From Oscillospiraceae bacterium (GTDB lineage Bacteria; Bacillota; Clostridia; Oscillospirales; Oscillospiraceae): 32,580 nt of DNA. The notes beneath the pieces are model-generated. The model was not told where the DNA came from and did no database searches. It saw nothing but the letters and a program-made list of their open reading frames with translations. The position numbers and the translations under genes were made by a program. The stretch is taken from contig CADAUZ010000033.1 of the NCBI GenBank assembly GCA_902791215.1, positions 1 to 32,580 of the forward strand. The letters run 5' to 3'. Positions 13,408 through 23,212 of the stretch are shown piece after piece (the stretch's first letter is position 1; every line of letters starts with the position of its first letter).

Positions 13408-15501
13408 ATGAAATCCGTTCCGGAAACATTCGGCAGTCTTGTATTTGACGACCGCACTATGAAGGCCCGCCTCTCCGGCGAGGTCTACCATGCCATGAAG
13501 CAGACCATGAAGAAGGGCCAGCCCCTTGACCCCAAGGTGGCAAACGCCGTTGCGACCAGCATGCGTGACTGGGCCGTTGAGCATGGCGCGACACACTTTA
13601 CCCACTGGTTCCAGCCCCTCACCGGCGTCACGGCGGAGAAGCACGACGGCTTTATCTCCCCGGCCCCCGACGGCGGCGTCATCATGGAGTTTTCCGGCAA
13701 AGAGCTCATCCGCGGAGAACCGGACGCCAGTTCTTTCCCATCCGGCGGCCTGCGCGCGACCTTTGAGGCGAGGGGATATACCGCCTGGGATCCCACCTCT
13801 TACGCCTTCATCAAGGGAAAGGTGCTCTGCATCCCGACGGCTTTCTGCTCCTACGGCGGCGAAGCGCTGGATAAAAAGACCCCACTGCTGCGCTCTATGG
13901 AAGCGCTGAACCGCGAGGCGCTGCGTATCCTGCGGCTTTTCGGTAATTCCGACGTCACCCATGTGACCTGCTCGGTCGGACCGGAGCAGGAATACTTCCT
14001 TGTGGACCGCGAGCTTTACAAAAAGCGCCGCGACCTCATCTATACCGGGCGGACGCTCTTTGGTGCCAAGCCACCCAAGGGCCAGGAGCTGGACGACCAC
14101 TACTTCGGCGTCATCAAGCCGCGGGTGCAGGCCTATATGGAGGAACTGAACGAGGAGCTCTGGAAGCTCGGCATCCTCGCCAAGACCGAGCACAACGAGG
14201 TCGCCCCCTGCCAGCATGAGCTTGCGCCCATCTACTCCACCACAAACATCGCAACCGACCACAACCAGCTCACCATGGAGGTCATGCAGAAGGTGGCCGA
14301 GAAGCACGGCCTGATGTGCCTGCTGCATGAAAAGCCCTTTGCGGGCGTCAATGGTTCCGGCAAGCACAACAACTGGTCCATCGCCACCGACACGGGTGTG
14401 AACCTCCTGTCTCCCGGCGAATCCCCTTACGAAAACGCGCAGTTTTTACTGTTTCTGATCGCGGTCATCGAGGCCGTGGACGAGTACGCCGATCTCCTGC
14501 GGGCAAGCGTCGCCACTGCCGGCAATGACCACCGCCTGGGGGCCAACGAAGCGCCTCCTGCCGTGGTATCCATCTTCCTGGGCGATGAGCTGACGGCGGT
14601 GCTGGACGCGCTTGAGAAAGAGCAGCCCTACACCGGAACTACAAGGCCCGAAATGATGCTGGGCGTGCTGACCCTGCCGCGCTTCCTGCGCGATACCACC
14701 GACCGCAACCGTACCTCTCCATTCGCCTTCACTGGCAACAAGTTTGAATTTCGTATGGTGGGCTCCTCCAACTCCATCGCCTGCGCCAACATCATGCTCA
14801 ACTCCGCTGTGGCGGACACGCTGCGGCGGTTTGCCGATGAACTTGAAGCAAGCACGGACTTTGACGCAACACTCCATGCCCTGCTGATCGGGAGCCTGAA
14901 GGCCCACAAGCGCATCCTCTTCAACGGCAACGGATATGACGATGCCTGGATCGAGGAGGCAACGCAGGTGCGCGGCCTGCACAATCTGCGCACCACGCCG
15001 GACGCCATGAAAGCTCTGCTCGAGCCGAAGAACATGGAGATGCTGCTGCGGCAAAAGGTCTATTCTGAAACAGAGCTGCGCTCCCGCTATGAGATCATGC
15101 TGGAAAACTACTGCAAGACCATCGTCATCGAGGCCAACACCATGGCGGAGATGACGCGCAAGGAGATCCTGCCCGCCGTGACGAAGTACTGTGCCGCCGT
15201 GGCGGAGGGCGCGGGCAAGAAGCGCGCGCTTGTGCCGACGCTGCCCTGTGCGTACGAAACGGGCCTTGTGGAAAAGCTCTCGGTACTGTCAGATCAGATT
15301 GAAAAGAGCGTGGAGGCACTGGAGGGTACGCTCGTGAAGCTCTCTACGGTTTCGGAGATCACCGCGCTTTCCGAGACGATCCGGGATAAGCTGCTTCCGA
15401 AGATGGCAGAGCTCCGCGCTGTGGCGGATGAGGCGGAGGTCATGACGGCGAAGGAATACTGGCCTTTCCCGACTTACGGCGAAATTCTTTTCGCCATGTA
15501 A
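13408..15501 (+). CDS. glnN: Glutamine synthetase, type III
   Basis: A 697-residue protein, normal for the GlnN/type III family, which makes glutamine as large dodecamers. Motifs include [22 protein letters not shown] with the following [44 protein letters not shown] and [15 protein letters not shown], all characteristic of type III rather than type I. I start it at ATG 13408, after GAAAGGGTG; an in-frame upstream start would lie inside the leader terminator. It is the first gene of the rightward nitrogen operon and is divergent from the short type I glnA. It is controlled by the attenuator at 13318-13376. A repetitive palindrome follows its stop, before glmS. Confidence 0.95.
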   Translation: MKSVPETFGSLVFDDRTMKARLSGEVYHAMKQTMKKGQPLDPKVANAVATSMRDWAVEHGATHFTHWFQPLTGVTAEKHDGFISPAPDGGVIMEFSGKELIRGEPDASSFPSGGLRATFEARGYTAWDPTSYAFIKGKVLCIPTAFCSYGGEALDKKTPLLRSMEALNREALRILRLFGNSDVTHVTCSVGPEQEYFLVDRELYKKRRDLIYTGRTLFGAKPPKGQELDDHYFGVIKPRVQAYMEELNEELWKLGILAKTEHNEVAPCQHELAPIYSTTNIATDHNQLTMEVMQKVAEKHGLMCLLHEKPFAGVNGSGKHNNWSIATDTGVNLLSPGESPYENAQFLLFLIAVIEAVDEYADLLRASVATAGNDHRLGANEAPPAVVSIFLGDELTAVLDALEKEQPYTGTTRPEMMLGVLTLPRFLRDTTDRNRTSPFAFTGNKFEFRMVGSSNSIACANIMLNSAVADTLRRFADELEASTDFDATLHALLIGSLKAHKRILFNGNGYDDAWIEEATQVRGLHNLRTTPDAMKALLEPKNMEMLLRQKVYSETELRSRYEIMLENYCKTIVIEANTMAEMTRKEILPAVTKYCAAVAEGAGKKRALVPTLPCAYETGLVEKLSVLSDQIEKSVEALEGTLVKLSTVSEITALSETIRDKLLPKMAELRAVADEAEVMTAKEYWPFPTYGEILFAM

Positions 15502-15505
15502 AGAC

Positions 15506-15587
15506 TTGTCATTCTGAGCAAAGCGAAGAATCTGATTCTTTATCAACAATCGAAGAAAAGATCCTTCGCTTACGCTCAGGATGACAA
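15506..15587. repeat. REP/MITE-like inverted repeat
   Basis: The left arm, starting TTGTCATTCTGAGC (15506-15533), is the inverse of the right arm, ending GCTCAGGATGACAA (15559-15587), with a few differences and one indel around a 25-base AT-rich centre. This TCATTCTGAGC-AAGCGAAG-type sequence is, from memory, a widespread bacterial intergenic repeat. It fills most of the glnN-glmS gap. No T-run follows, so it is not a clear terminator. Confidence 0.7.
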
Positions 15588-15613
15588 CAAAAAACCGACA
15601 AAGGAGAAACATC

Positions 15614-17437
15614 ATGTGTGGGATCGTTGGATTTACCGGAGCGCGCGCCGCGGCGCCGGTACTGCTTGGGGGATTGGAAAGGCTCGAATACCGGGGCTAT
15701 GACTCGGCCGGGATCGCGGTACTCCATGACGCGGCGATTCAGGTGGAGAAGGTCAGCGGACGCATTGCCAAACTGCGCGAGAAAACAGAAGATGGCGCGC
15801 GTGTTCCGGGCTCCGCCGGGATCGGGCACACCCGCTGGGCGACCCACGGCGCGCCGACGGATCAGAATGCTCACCCGCATTTGTCGAATGACGGACGCTT
15901 TGCCGTGGTTCACAACGGCATCATCGAAAACTATCTGGAGCTTCGCAGGGAACTCATCCGGGATGGCTATGTCTTTCAGAGCGAAACGGACACAGAGACC
16001 ATCGTCCACCTCTTGGAGCTTTACTATGACGGAGACATCAAGGCTGCTGTCATGAAGACCGCCGCGCGGCTGGAGGGCTCCTATGCCCTCGGCATCGTCT
16101 GCACCGACACACCGGACGCCCTCTACGTCGTGCGGGAGGCAAGCCCGCTGATCCTCGGCGTCGGCGTGGGGGAGAACTACTTTGCCTCGGACGTGACAGC
16201 GCTGGTGTCCCATACGAAAAATGTGATCTACCTGGAGGACGGCGAGTTTGCAAAGCTCACGCCGGACAGCATCACGGTCTGCGACTGTGCCGGGCGCGAG
16301 ATCAAAAAGCCCATCAGCCGCGTGACCTGGAGCGTGGAGGCGGCGGAAAAGGGCGGGTATGAGCACTTCATGCTCAAGGAGATCATGGAGCAGCCCGCCG
16401 CAGTCAAGGCCGCCCTTGCACCGCGGATCCATGAAGGCCGCGTACAGCTCGACGGTTTTGAGCTGAGCGCGGAAGAACTCAGGGGCATCACCAAGATTAT
16501 CATCACCGCCTGCGGCTCAGCCTACTATGCGGGCTGTTCGGGCCGCTATGCGCTCGAACGGCTCTGCCGTGTCCCGGTACAGGTGGAGCTTGCCAGTGAG
16601 CTGCGCTATTCCGACCCCATGGTGGATGAGCACACGCTGGTGCTGGTGATCTCTCAGTCCGGTGAGACGGCGGACACCATCGCCGCTCTCAAGGAATGCA
16701 AGGCGCGCGGGGCGAAGGTGATCGGCATTGTAAACGTGGTTGGCAGCACGATCGCAAAGCTTGCAGATTTCACGCTCTACACCTTCGCCGGACCGGAGAT
16801 CGCCGTCGCCACCACCAAGGGTTACACCACGCAGCTCACTGTTCTGTATCTCTTCGCCCTGTACATGGCCGAAAAGCTCGGGCGCATTGATGCGGAGAGC
16901 TACACCGCCCTGGTGAAGGAGCTTCAGCATCTGCCGCGAAAGCTGCAGCAGACCATCGACATGAACTGGCAGATCCCGAAGCTTGCAAGCCGTTACGCAA
17001 GCCACTCGCTCTTCTTCATCGGCCGCAATACGGACTACGCTGTAGCGCTGGAGGGCGCGCTCAAAATGAAGGAGATCTCCTACCTTCATGCCGAATCCTA
17101 CGCGGCCGGAGAGCTCAAGCACGGCACCATCGCCCTCATCGAGGAAAACCAGCCGGTCATCGCCGTCTGCTGCAACGAAGCGCTCCTGGATAAGACGCTA
17201 TCAAATATCGTGGAGGTCAAGGCCCGCGGGGCAAAGGTACTGGCGCTGTCATATATGGGCAATAAAAAAATCGTCTCCCAGGCGGACGACGTGATTTTTA
17301 TTCCGCGCGTGGAGACGGTGTTCTCGGCAGTGCTCGCGGTCGTGCCGCTGCAGTTGCTTGCCTATTATGCTGCCAAAGAAAAGGGCTGTGATATCGACAA
17401 GCCCAAGAATCTGGCAAAATCCGTGACAGTGGAGTGA
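15614..17437 (+). CDS. glmS: Glutamine-fructose-6-phosphate aminotransferase
   Basis: A 607-residue protein making glucosamine-6-phosphate for cell-wall precursors. The N-terminal Ntn amidotransferase begins MCGIVGFTG, with Cys2 exposed after Met removal, and has [11 protein letters not shown] and HNGIIENY. Two SIS sugar isomerase domains follow ([42 protein letters not shown]). It ends in [10 protein letters not shown], the conserved tail that reaches the active site. I start it at ATG 15614, after AAGGAG, because a Met-Cys start is required; an ATG 11 codons upstream would block the nucleophile. It follows glnN after the REP-like repeat. The 112-base gap has no room for, or sign of, a glmS ribozyme. 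guaA starts 5 bases after its stop. Confidence 0.96.
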   Translation: MCGIVGFTGARAAAPVLLGGLERLEYRGYDSAGIAVLHDAAIQVEKVSGRIAKLREKTEDGARVPGSAGIGHTRWATHGAPTDQNAHPHLSNDGRFAVVHNGIIENYLELRRELIRDGYVFQSETDTETIVHLLELYYDGDIKAAVMKTAARLEGSYALGIVCTDTPDALYVVREASPLILGVGVGENYFASDVTALVSHTKNVIYLEDGEFAKLTPDSITVCDCAGREIKKPISRVTWSVEAAEKGGYEHFMLKEIMEQPAAVKAALAPRIHEGRVQLDGFELSAEELRGITKIIITACGSAYYAGCSGRYALERLCRVPVQVELASELRYSDPMVDEHTLVLVISQSGETADTIAALKECKARGAKVIGIVNVVGSTIAKLADFTLYTFAGPEIAVATTKGYTTQLTVLYLFALYMAEKLGRIDAESYTALVKELQHLPRKLQQTIDMNWQIPKLASRYASHSLFFIGRNTDYAVALEGALKMKEISYLHAESYAAGELKHGTIALIEENQPVIAVCCNEALLDKTLSNIVEVKARGAKVLALSYMGNKKIVSQADDVIFIPRVETVFSAVLAVVPLQLLAYYAAKEKGCDIDKPKNLAKSVTVE

Positions 17438-17442
17438 GGACC

Positions 17443-18978
17443 ATGCAGGAAAAAATCCTTGTTCTGGATTTCGGCGGTCAGTATAACCTCCTGATCGCCC
17501 GACGGATCCGGCAGCAGCATGTCTATGCCGAAGTGAAGTCTTATAACAGCATTACCACAGAACAGATACAGAGGGAAGGCTACAAGGGCATCGTCTTTAC
17601 CGGCGGGCCGAACAGTGTCTATGATCCGGCCTCGCCGCACTTCGACCCCGGAATCCTCAGACTCGGTATCCCGATCCTCGGCATCTGCTATGGTCATCAA
17701 CTTCTGGCATGGATGGCGGGCGGCGAGATTCAGGCCGCCGAGAACGCCAGTGAGTACGGCCGGGTAGCGCTTGAGCATTCCGGTGGCGTCCTGTTTGAAG
17801 AGGTTCCGCCGGAAAGTGTCTGCTGGATGAGTCACACAGATTTTGTGAGCGCTGTCCCGGTTGGCTTCCAAATTACCGCCTCTACGGAAAACTGCCTCTG
17901 TGCGGCCATGGCGGATGATGAGCGAAGGCTCTACGGCGTGCAGTTTCACCCGGAGGTCACACATACCGTCTTTGGAAACCAGATCCTGTACAATTTCCTG
18001 TTCAAGGTCTGCGCCTGCCGGGGAGACTGGACAATGGAGGATTTTGTCTCCGCATCCATAGAGAGATACCGTCAGGAATTGTCCGGCAAGAATGCTCTGT
18101 GCGCCCTGTCCGGCGGGGTGGACTCCGCCGTGACGGCGGTGCTGCTGCATCGGGCCATCGGGGATCGCCTGACCTGCGTTTTCGTGGATCACGGCCTGCT
18201 GCGCAAAGAAGAGCGGGAGCAGGTGGTCAGGGTGTTTCGACACCGATTTCAGATGAAGCTGATCGTTGTTGACGCACAGGAGCGTTTTCTCGCAAGACTC
18301 AAGGGCGTCACGGAGCCGGAACGGAAAAGAAAAACTATCGGCGAGGAGTTTATACGCGTCTTCGAGGAAGAAGCAAAGCAACTCGGAAAGCAGGACGTGT
18401 TGGTGCAGGGTACCATTTACCCTGACGTGGTGGAATCCGGCGCGGGCAGCGCGGCTGTGATCAAGAGCCACCACAATGTAGGGGGCCTGCCGGAGAAGAT
18501 TGGTTTTGAGCGCATTGTCGAGCCCCTGCGGGAGCTTTTTAAGGATGAGGTCCGCGCTGTGGGACTGGAGCTTGGTATCCCGGAAGAACTGGTCATGCGC
18601 CAGCCGTTTCCGGGACCGGGCCTCGCCATCCGCGTGATGGGCGAGATCACGGAGGAAAAGCTCACGGTGCTCCGAGAGGCGGACGCCATTTTCCGGGAGG
18701 AGATCATGAGGGCCGGGCTTACGGATGCGCCGAGCCAGTATTTCGCCGTGCTGACGGATAACCGCAGCGTCGGTGTCATGGGTGACGCCCGTACCTATGG
18801 CTGGGTCATTGCCTTGCGTGCGGTGTCCACTGACGATTTCATGACTGCTGACTGGTCGCGCCTGCCGTGGGAGCTCATGGAAAGGGCTTCGTCCCGCATT
18901 ACAAATGAAGTCCGTTCTGTCAGCCGCGTGGTCTATGACATCACGTCCAAACCGCCCGCAACGGTGGAGTGGGAATAA
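17443..18978 (+). CDS. guaA: GMP synthase (glutamine-hydrolysing)
   Basis: A 511-residue protein converting XMP to GMP with glutamine nitrogen. The class I amidotransferase domain has nucleophile Cys82 ([10 protein letters not shown]) and the His169/Glu171 pair ([10 protein letters not shown]). The ATP pyrophosphatase P-loop is [13 protein letters not shown] (residues 221-233). The C-terminal dimer domain has [18 protein letters not shown] and ends [18 protein letters not shown] chose the ATG at 17443, with GGAG 8 bases upstream inside the end of glmS. A GTG three codons earlier overlaps the glmS stop and is less likely. It is tightly linked to glmS; a weak terminator-like hairpin follows. 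Confidence 0.96.
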   Translation: MQEKILVLDFGGQYNLLIARRIRQQHVYAEVKSYNSITTEQIQREGYKGIVFTGGPNSVYDPASPHFDPGILRLGIPILGICYGHQLLAWMAGGEIQAAENASEYGRVALEHSGGVLFEEVPPESVCWMSHTDFVSAVPVGFQITASTENCLCAAMADDERRLYGVQFHPEVTHTVFGNQILYNFLFKVCACRGDWTMEDFVSASIERYRQELSGKNALCALSGGVDSAVTAVLLHRAIGDRLTCVFVDHGLLRKEEREQVVRVFRHRFQMKLIVVDAQERFLARLKGVTEPERKRKTIGEEFIRVFEEEAKQLGKQDVLVQGTIYPDVVESGAGSAAVIKSHHNVGGLPEKIGFERIVEPLRELFKDEVRAVGLELGIPEELVMRQPFPGPGLAIRVMGEITEEKLTVLREADAIFREEIMRAGLTDAPSQYFAVLTDNRSVGVMGDARTYGWVIALRAVSTDDFMTADWSRLPWELMERASSRITNEVRSVSRVVYDITSKPPATVEWE

Positions 18979-18980
18979 AA

Positions 18981-19019
18981 AAAGACAGCCGCCACCCTGG
19001 AAAAGTCACGGCTGCCTTT
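18981..19019 (+). terminator. Weak terminator-like hairpin after guaA
   Basis: AAAGACAGCCG (18981-18991) pairs with CGGCTGCCTTT (19009-19019) with one mismatch and a 17-base loop. The T-tract is short (TTTAT), so it may only reduce readthrough into amt. I see no clear promoter between it and amt. Confidence 0.5.
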
Positions 19020-19030
19020 ATAGAGGTAAT

Positions 19031-19096
19031 GGAGGGCAAAAGCACTCATCACCGCCCTCCACTTTAACAAAGAAATACGAAGAAGTCAAGGAGGGC
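19031..19096 (+). promoter_or_regulatory. Candidate translational switch before amt
   Basis: GGAGGGC occurs twice, at 19031-19037 and at 19090-19096; the second copy is the ribosome-binding site of amt (ATG 19102). Between them lies GCCCTCC (19054-19060), which is perfectly complementary to both. Pairing with the first copy (16-base loop) leaves the ribosome-binding site free; pairing with the second (29-base loop) hides it. The geometry is seen directly; that it works as a switch is inference. Confidence 0.55.
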
Positions 19097-19101
19097 TTTC
19101 T

Positions 19102-20826
19102 ATGTCTGTTGAGTTTTGGTATCTGATAGGCGCGGCACTGGTTTTCTGGATGCAGGCGGGCTTTGCAATGGTCGAGACAGGATTTACCCGTGCAAAGAAC
19201 GCGGGAAACATCATCATGAAAAACCTGATGGATTTCTGCATCGGCACCGTGGTGTTCTCCCTGCTGGGATATACGCTGATGATGGGGGAGGACTGCTTCT
19301 TCGGTCTCATCGGCAAACCGAATCTGCAGCTGTTCACGCACTATAAGGAGTTCATTGCCTCTCCGGCAGAGGGCTTCACCGGCGCAAGCACTTTCGTGTT
19401 TAACCTTGTGTTCTGCGCCACGACCGCGACGATCGTCTCCGGCGCAATGGCAGAGCGCACGAAGTTTTCCGCGTACTGTATCTATTCCGGCATTATCAGC
19501 CTTGTGGTATACCCCATCGAGGCGCACTGGATCTGGGGCGGCGGCTGGCTCAGCAAGCTCGGCTTTCACGATTACGCGGGCTCCTGCGCGATCCATATGG
19601 TGGGCGGCATCGCAGCCTTGATCGGCGCCATCCTGCTGGGCGCGAGAATCGGAAAATATGTGAAGGGCCCGGACGGCAAGGTCGTCAAGATCAACGCCAT
19701 TCCCGGCCACTCGATCCCGCTCGGAGCCCTGGGCGTGTTTATCCTCTGGCTCGGCTGGTACGGGTTCAACGGTGCGGCGGCGACTTCTCCCTCGGAGCTC
19801 TCGTCCATCTTCCTCACGACGACCATCGCCCCGGCTGTCGCTACCTGCACCACCATGATCTACACCTGGAAGAAGAACGGGAAACCGGATGTGTCCATGT
19901 GCCTCAATGCCTCTCTCGCGGGCCTTGTTGCCATTACGGCGGGCTGTGACGCGATGGATGCCGTGGGTGCAATCGTCGTGGGCATTGTTTCGGGCATTCT
20001 GGTCGTTGTGGTTGTGGAAGCTCTGGATCTGAAGCTGCATGTCGATGATCCTGTCGGCGCTGTGGGTGTCCATATGGCAAACGGCATGTGGGGTACGCTT
20101 GCAGTCGGCCTGCTCGCAAATCCCGATGCTCCTGCCGGATTGAAGGGCCTTTTCTATACCGGCTCTTTTACACAGCTCGGCATCCAGACGCTGGGACTTA
20201 TGACAGTCGCTGTTTATACGACGGTATTGCTGTTTATTACCTTCAGACTCATTGAAAAGACAAACGGCCTGCGCGCCGATCCTGCGGATGAACTGATCGG
20301 CCTGGACGTGAGTGAACATGGTTTGCCCAGCGCTTATGCGGACTTCGTGCCTGCTGTGAGCAAATACGCGGAGTATGGCGTGACCGGCACGGACAGCGTC
20401 GTAACCGGGACTGTTCCTCCGGCAGAGGCCATTCCGGTCAGGCGTGAGACCGCTTTGCGCCCGGACGGCCACAAGTTTACCAAGGTAGAAATCGTCTTCA
20501 AGGAAGAAAAGCTCTATGCCCTCAAGGATGCCATGAGCAGGCTCGGCATCACCGGCATGACAGTTTCGCACGTCATGGGCTACGGCATCCAGAAGGGGCA
20601 GGTAGAATATTATCGCGGTGTCGCAGTGGAAACCGACCTGCGGCCCAAGGTGCAGGTGGATATTGTGGTCAGCGCCATCCCGGTGCGGGATGTGATCGAA
20701 ACCGCCAAGAAGGTGCTGTACACCGGCCATATCGGTGACGGCAAGATCTTTATCTACGATGTGGAGAACGTCGTGAAGGTGCGCACCGGTGAAGAAGGAT
20801 ATGACGCCCTGCAGGATGTGGAATAA
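19102..20826 (+). CDS. amt: Ammonium transporter fused to a PII signalling domain
   Basis: A 574-residue membrane protein. Residues 1 to about 400 are an Amt channel: GFAMVETGFTRAKNAGNI (20-37), HWIWGGGWL (142-150), and the twin pore histidines His165 (SCAIHMVGG) and His324 (AVGVHMANGMWG). After a linker of about 50 residues, residues 456-574 form a full PII/GlnK domain: KFTKVEIVF, the T-loop GYGIQKGQVEYYRGV with Tyr504 at the usual uridylylation position, and the C-loop TGHIGDGKIFIYDVENVVKV. PII proteins bind ATP/ADP and 2-oxoglutarate and close Amt channels, so here gate and sensor are one chain. AAGGAGGG precedes the ATG; a candidate RNA switch covers this site. It sits in the glutamine-using operon between guaA and asnB. 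Confidence 0.95.
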   Translation: MSVEFWYLIGAALVFWMQAGFAMVETGFTRAKNAGNIIMKNLMDFCIGTVVFSLLGYTLMMGEDCFFGLIGKPNLQLFTHYKEFIASPAEGFTGASTFVFNLVFCATTATIVSGAMAERTKFSAYCIYSGIISLVVYPIEAHWIWGGGWLSKLGFHDYAGSCAIHMVGGIAALIGAILLGARIGKYVKGPDGKVVKINAIPGHSIPLGALGVFILWLGWYGFNGAAATSPSELSSIFLTTTIAPAVATCTTMIYTWKKNGKPDVSMCLNASLAGLVAITAGCDAMDAVGAIVVGIVSGILVVVVVEALDLKLHVDDPVGAVGVHMANGMWGTLAVGLLANPDAPAGLKGLFYTGSFTQLGIQTLGLMTVAVYTTVLLFITFRLIEKTNGLRADPADELIGLDVSEHGLPSAYADFVPAVSKYAEYGVTGTDSVVTGTVPPAEAIPVRRETALRPDGHKFTKVEIVFKEEKLYALKDAMSRLGITGMTVSHVMGYGIQKGQVEYYRGVAVETDLRPKVQVDIVVSAIPVRDVIETAKKVLYTGHIGDGKIFIYDVENVVKVRTGEEGYDALQDVE

Positions 20827-20870
20827 GGATTTCCTGCGCGCGTATCAATACAACAGATAGGAGAATCATC

Positions 20871-22454
20871 ATGTGTTCGATTATGGGCTTCACGTCCGGT
20901 ACATTGACGCCGGAGCAATTCTTGCCGTTTTTTAAGCGCACGGTCTCCCGCGGCCCGGATATGAGCCGCGTGGAGCAGGCCGGGGAGGGCTATCTCTGCT
21001 TCCATCGCCTCGCCATCATGGGCCTGCATGAGGAAGGGATGCAGCCCTTTCATCTCAAGGGAGATATGTGCGTCTGCAACGGCGAGCTGTACCTCTTCCG
21101 GCCGCTCAAAAAGGAGCTGGAGGATGAGGGCTGTGTCTTTCAGAGCGATTCCGACTGCGAGATCATCCTGCCGCTTTACCACAGGTACGGGGTTGAGATG
21201 TTCAAAAAGCTGGACGCGGAGTTTGCCATGATCCTCTATGATGCCGAAACGGACAGCTTCATCGCCGCCCGCGACCCGATCGGTATTCGCCCGCTGTTTT
21301 ATGGAGAGCTCTCCGACGGCAGCATGGTCTTTGCGAGTGAGGCCAAGAACCTGGTGGGGCTCTGCGCCGAGATCAAACCCTTCCCTCCGGGACACTACTG
21401 GAAGGATGGAGAATTTGTCCGCTATGCCGACCTCACCACGGTCGATTCCTATATCGACGGGGATCTGGACGAGATCTGCGCGGGGATCCGCGAAAAGCTG
21501 ATACTCGGTGTAGATAAGCGCCTGGATGCGGATGCGCCCCTGGGCTTTCTGCTCTCCGGCGGTCTGGATTCGAGCCTTGTGTGTGCCATCTCCGCCAAGA
21601 TTCTCGGCAAACATGTGCGTACCTTTGCCATCGGCATGGATGTGGATGCCATCGACCTCAAGTACGCCCGCACAGCGGCGGACTTCATCGGGGCTGAGCA
21701 CACGGAAGTGTACATGACCCGGCAGCAGGTGCTGGATTCTCTGGAGGAGGTCATCGCCGCTCTCGGCACCTGGGACATCACCACGATCCGCGCCAGCATG
21801 GGCATGTACCTCTGCTGCAAAGCGATACACGAACAGACAGATGTACGCGTCCTGCTGACCGGGGAGATCAGCGACGAACTCTTCGGCTACAAGTACACAG
21901 ACTTTGCGCCGAGCCCTGAGGAATTCCAGCGGGAGGCGAAGAAACGCATTGATGAAATCTACATGTACGACGTGCTGCGCGCCGACCGCTGCATTTCGGT
22001 AAACTCTCTGGAAGCCCGCGTCCCCTTCGGTGACCTGGAGTTTGTAAAATATGTCATGTCCATCGACCCCAAACTCAAGATGAACCGCTACAACATGGGA
22101 AAATATCTGCTGCGCCACGCGTTTGAAAAGGATCATCTGCTGCCCGACGAGATCCTGTGGCGCCAGAAGGCGGCCTTCTCCGACGCGGTGGGCCACTCGA
22201 TGGTCGACGATCTGAAGGCCTACGCCGAGAATCTGTACACCGACGAGGAATTTGAACGGAAACGGATGGTCTATGACTATGGCCGTCCCTTCACCAAGGA
22301 GAGCTTGCTGTACCGTGAAATCTTCGAGAAATACTACCCCGGTCAGGCGGAAATGATCGCGGACTTCTGGATGCCGAACAAGAGCTGGCCGGGCTGCGAT
22401 GTGAACGATCCCTCCGCCCGTGTCCTTGCAAACTACGGCGCAAGCGGAACCTGA
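20871..22454 (+). CDS. asnB: Asparagine synthase (glutamine-hydrolysing)
   Basis: A 527-residue protein making asparagine from aspartate, ATP and glutamine. It starts MCSIMGF, so Cys2 is the Ntn amidotransferase nucleophile; RGPD, FHRLAIMG and CNGELYL are the glutaminase contacts. The synthetase half has the ATP P-loop LSGGLDSSLVCAIS (228-241), LTGEISDELFGYKY, and LEARVPFGDLEFVKYVM. The length matches the AsnB type. TAGGAG precedes the ATG. It begins 44 bases after amt and is followed 22 bases later by nadE, consistent with a single operon. Confidence 0.94.
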   Translation: MCSIMGFTSGTLTPEQFLPFFKRTVSRGPDMSRVEQAGEGYLCFHRLAIMGLHEEGMQPFHLKGDMCVCNGELYLFRPLKKELEDEGCVFQSDSDCEIILPLYHRYGVEMFKKLDAEFAMILYDAETDSFIAARDPIGIRPLFYGELSDGSMVFASEAKNLVGLCAEIKPFPPGHYWKDGEFVRYADLTTVDSYIDGDLDEICAGIREKLILGVDKRLDADAPLGFLLSGGLDSSLVCAISAKILGKHVRTFAIGMDVDAIDLKYARTAADFIGAEHTEVYMTRQQVLDSLEEVIAALGTWDITTIRASMGMYLCCKAIHEQTDVRVLLTGEISDELFGYKYTDFAPSPEEFQREAKKRIDEIYMYDVLRADRCISVNSLEARVPFGDLEFVKYVMSIDPKLKMNRYNMGKYLLRHAFEKDHLLPDEILWRQKAAFSDAVGHSMVDDLKAYAENLYTDEEFERKRMVYDYGRPFTKESLLYREIFEKYYPGQAEMIADFWMPNKSWPGCDVNDPSARVLANYGASGT

Positions 22455-22476
22455 GCGGGAATGGAGATGCTGAAAC

Positions 22477-23211
22477 ATGAGACATGATTGGAAAGCTGAG
22501 TATGAAAAACGTGTAGCCTGGATTCGTGTGCTCCTTGCACGCAGCGGTGCAAAAGGAATTGTCTACGGAAATTCCGGCGGCAAAGACAGTGCTCTGACGG
22601 GTATTCTCTGCAAAGGGGCCTGTCAGGATACTGTGGGATTGATCATGCCCTGCGCCTCAAAACGCAACTTCGGCCAGGACACAGAGGATGGTCTTGTCGT
22701 AGCAAAGCAGTATGGCATCGAAACACGCACAATAGATCTGACTTCCGTTCGGGAACAGGAGGTAAAAGCTCTGGGAACGGCAACTTCTCTGACAGAACTT
22801 GCCCTTGCAAATATCGCGCCCAGGCTTCGCATGACGACACTCTATGCAGTGGCGGCATCAGAAAATCGTATTGTCGCCGGCACAGGCAATCGCAGCGAAG
22901 CATACATGGGTTATTTCACAAAATGGGGAGACGGCGCATATGACTTTAATCCGATCGGGGATCTGACAGTCACAGAGATTTTTGCGTTTCTTACATATCT
23001 GGGAGCTCCGCAGCAAATCATCGACAAGGCTCCGTCAGCCGGACTGTTTGACGGTCAGACCGATGAAGCGGAAATGGGCATCAGTTACCGGGTGATCGAC
23101 CAGTATCTGCTGAAAGGTCAGGCGGATAAAAGTGAGCTTGCAACCATGCGCCGCTTCCACGAGCGGAGCGAACATAAACGCCAGGCGATCCCAATTTATA
23201 AGGGAGAATAA
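22477..23211 (+). CDS. nadE: NAD synthetase, ammonia-dependent
   Basis: A 244-residue protein converting nicotinate adenine dinucleotide to NAD. The PP-loop is GNSGGKDSALTG (SGGKDS at 33-38), followed by VAGTGNRSEAYMGYFTKWGDG and DFNPIGDLTVTEIFAF, typical of NadE. There is no N-terminal nitrilase domain, so the enzyme should use free ammonia and not glutamine, and it sits next to an ammonium transporter and other ammonia users. The sequence is somewhat less GC-rich than its neighbours. One base separates its stop from the purB start. Confidence 0.92.
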   Translation: MRHDWKAEYEKRVAWIRVLLARSGAKGIVYGNSGGKDSALTGILCKGACQDTVGLIMPCASKRNFGQDTEDGLVVAKQYGIETRTIDLTSVREQEVKALGTATSLTELALANIAPRLRMTTLYAVAASENRIVAGTGNRSEAYMGYFTKWGDGAYDFNPIGDLTVTEIFAFLTYLGAPQQIIDKAPSAGLFDGQTDEAEMGISYRVIDQYLLKGQADKSELATMRRFHERSEHKRQAIPIYKGE

Positions 23212-23212
23212 C

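Noticed and set aside
15502-15613. glmS ribozyme upstream of glmS
   Set aside because: The gap is only 112 bases and is mostly the REP-like inverted repeat; the ribozyme's core and length are not there.
19018-22478. Two long minus-strand open frames opposite amt and asnB
   Set aside because: Both mirror conserved genes on the plus strand and show no domain or ribosome-binding site.
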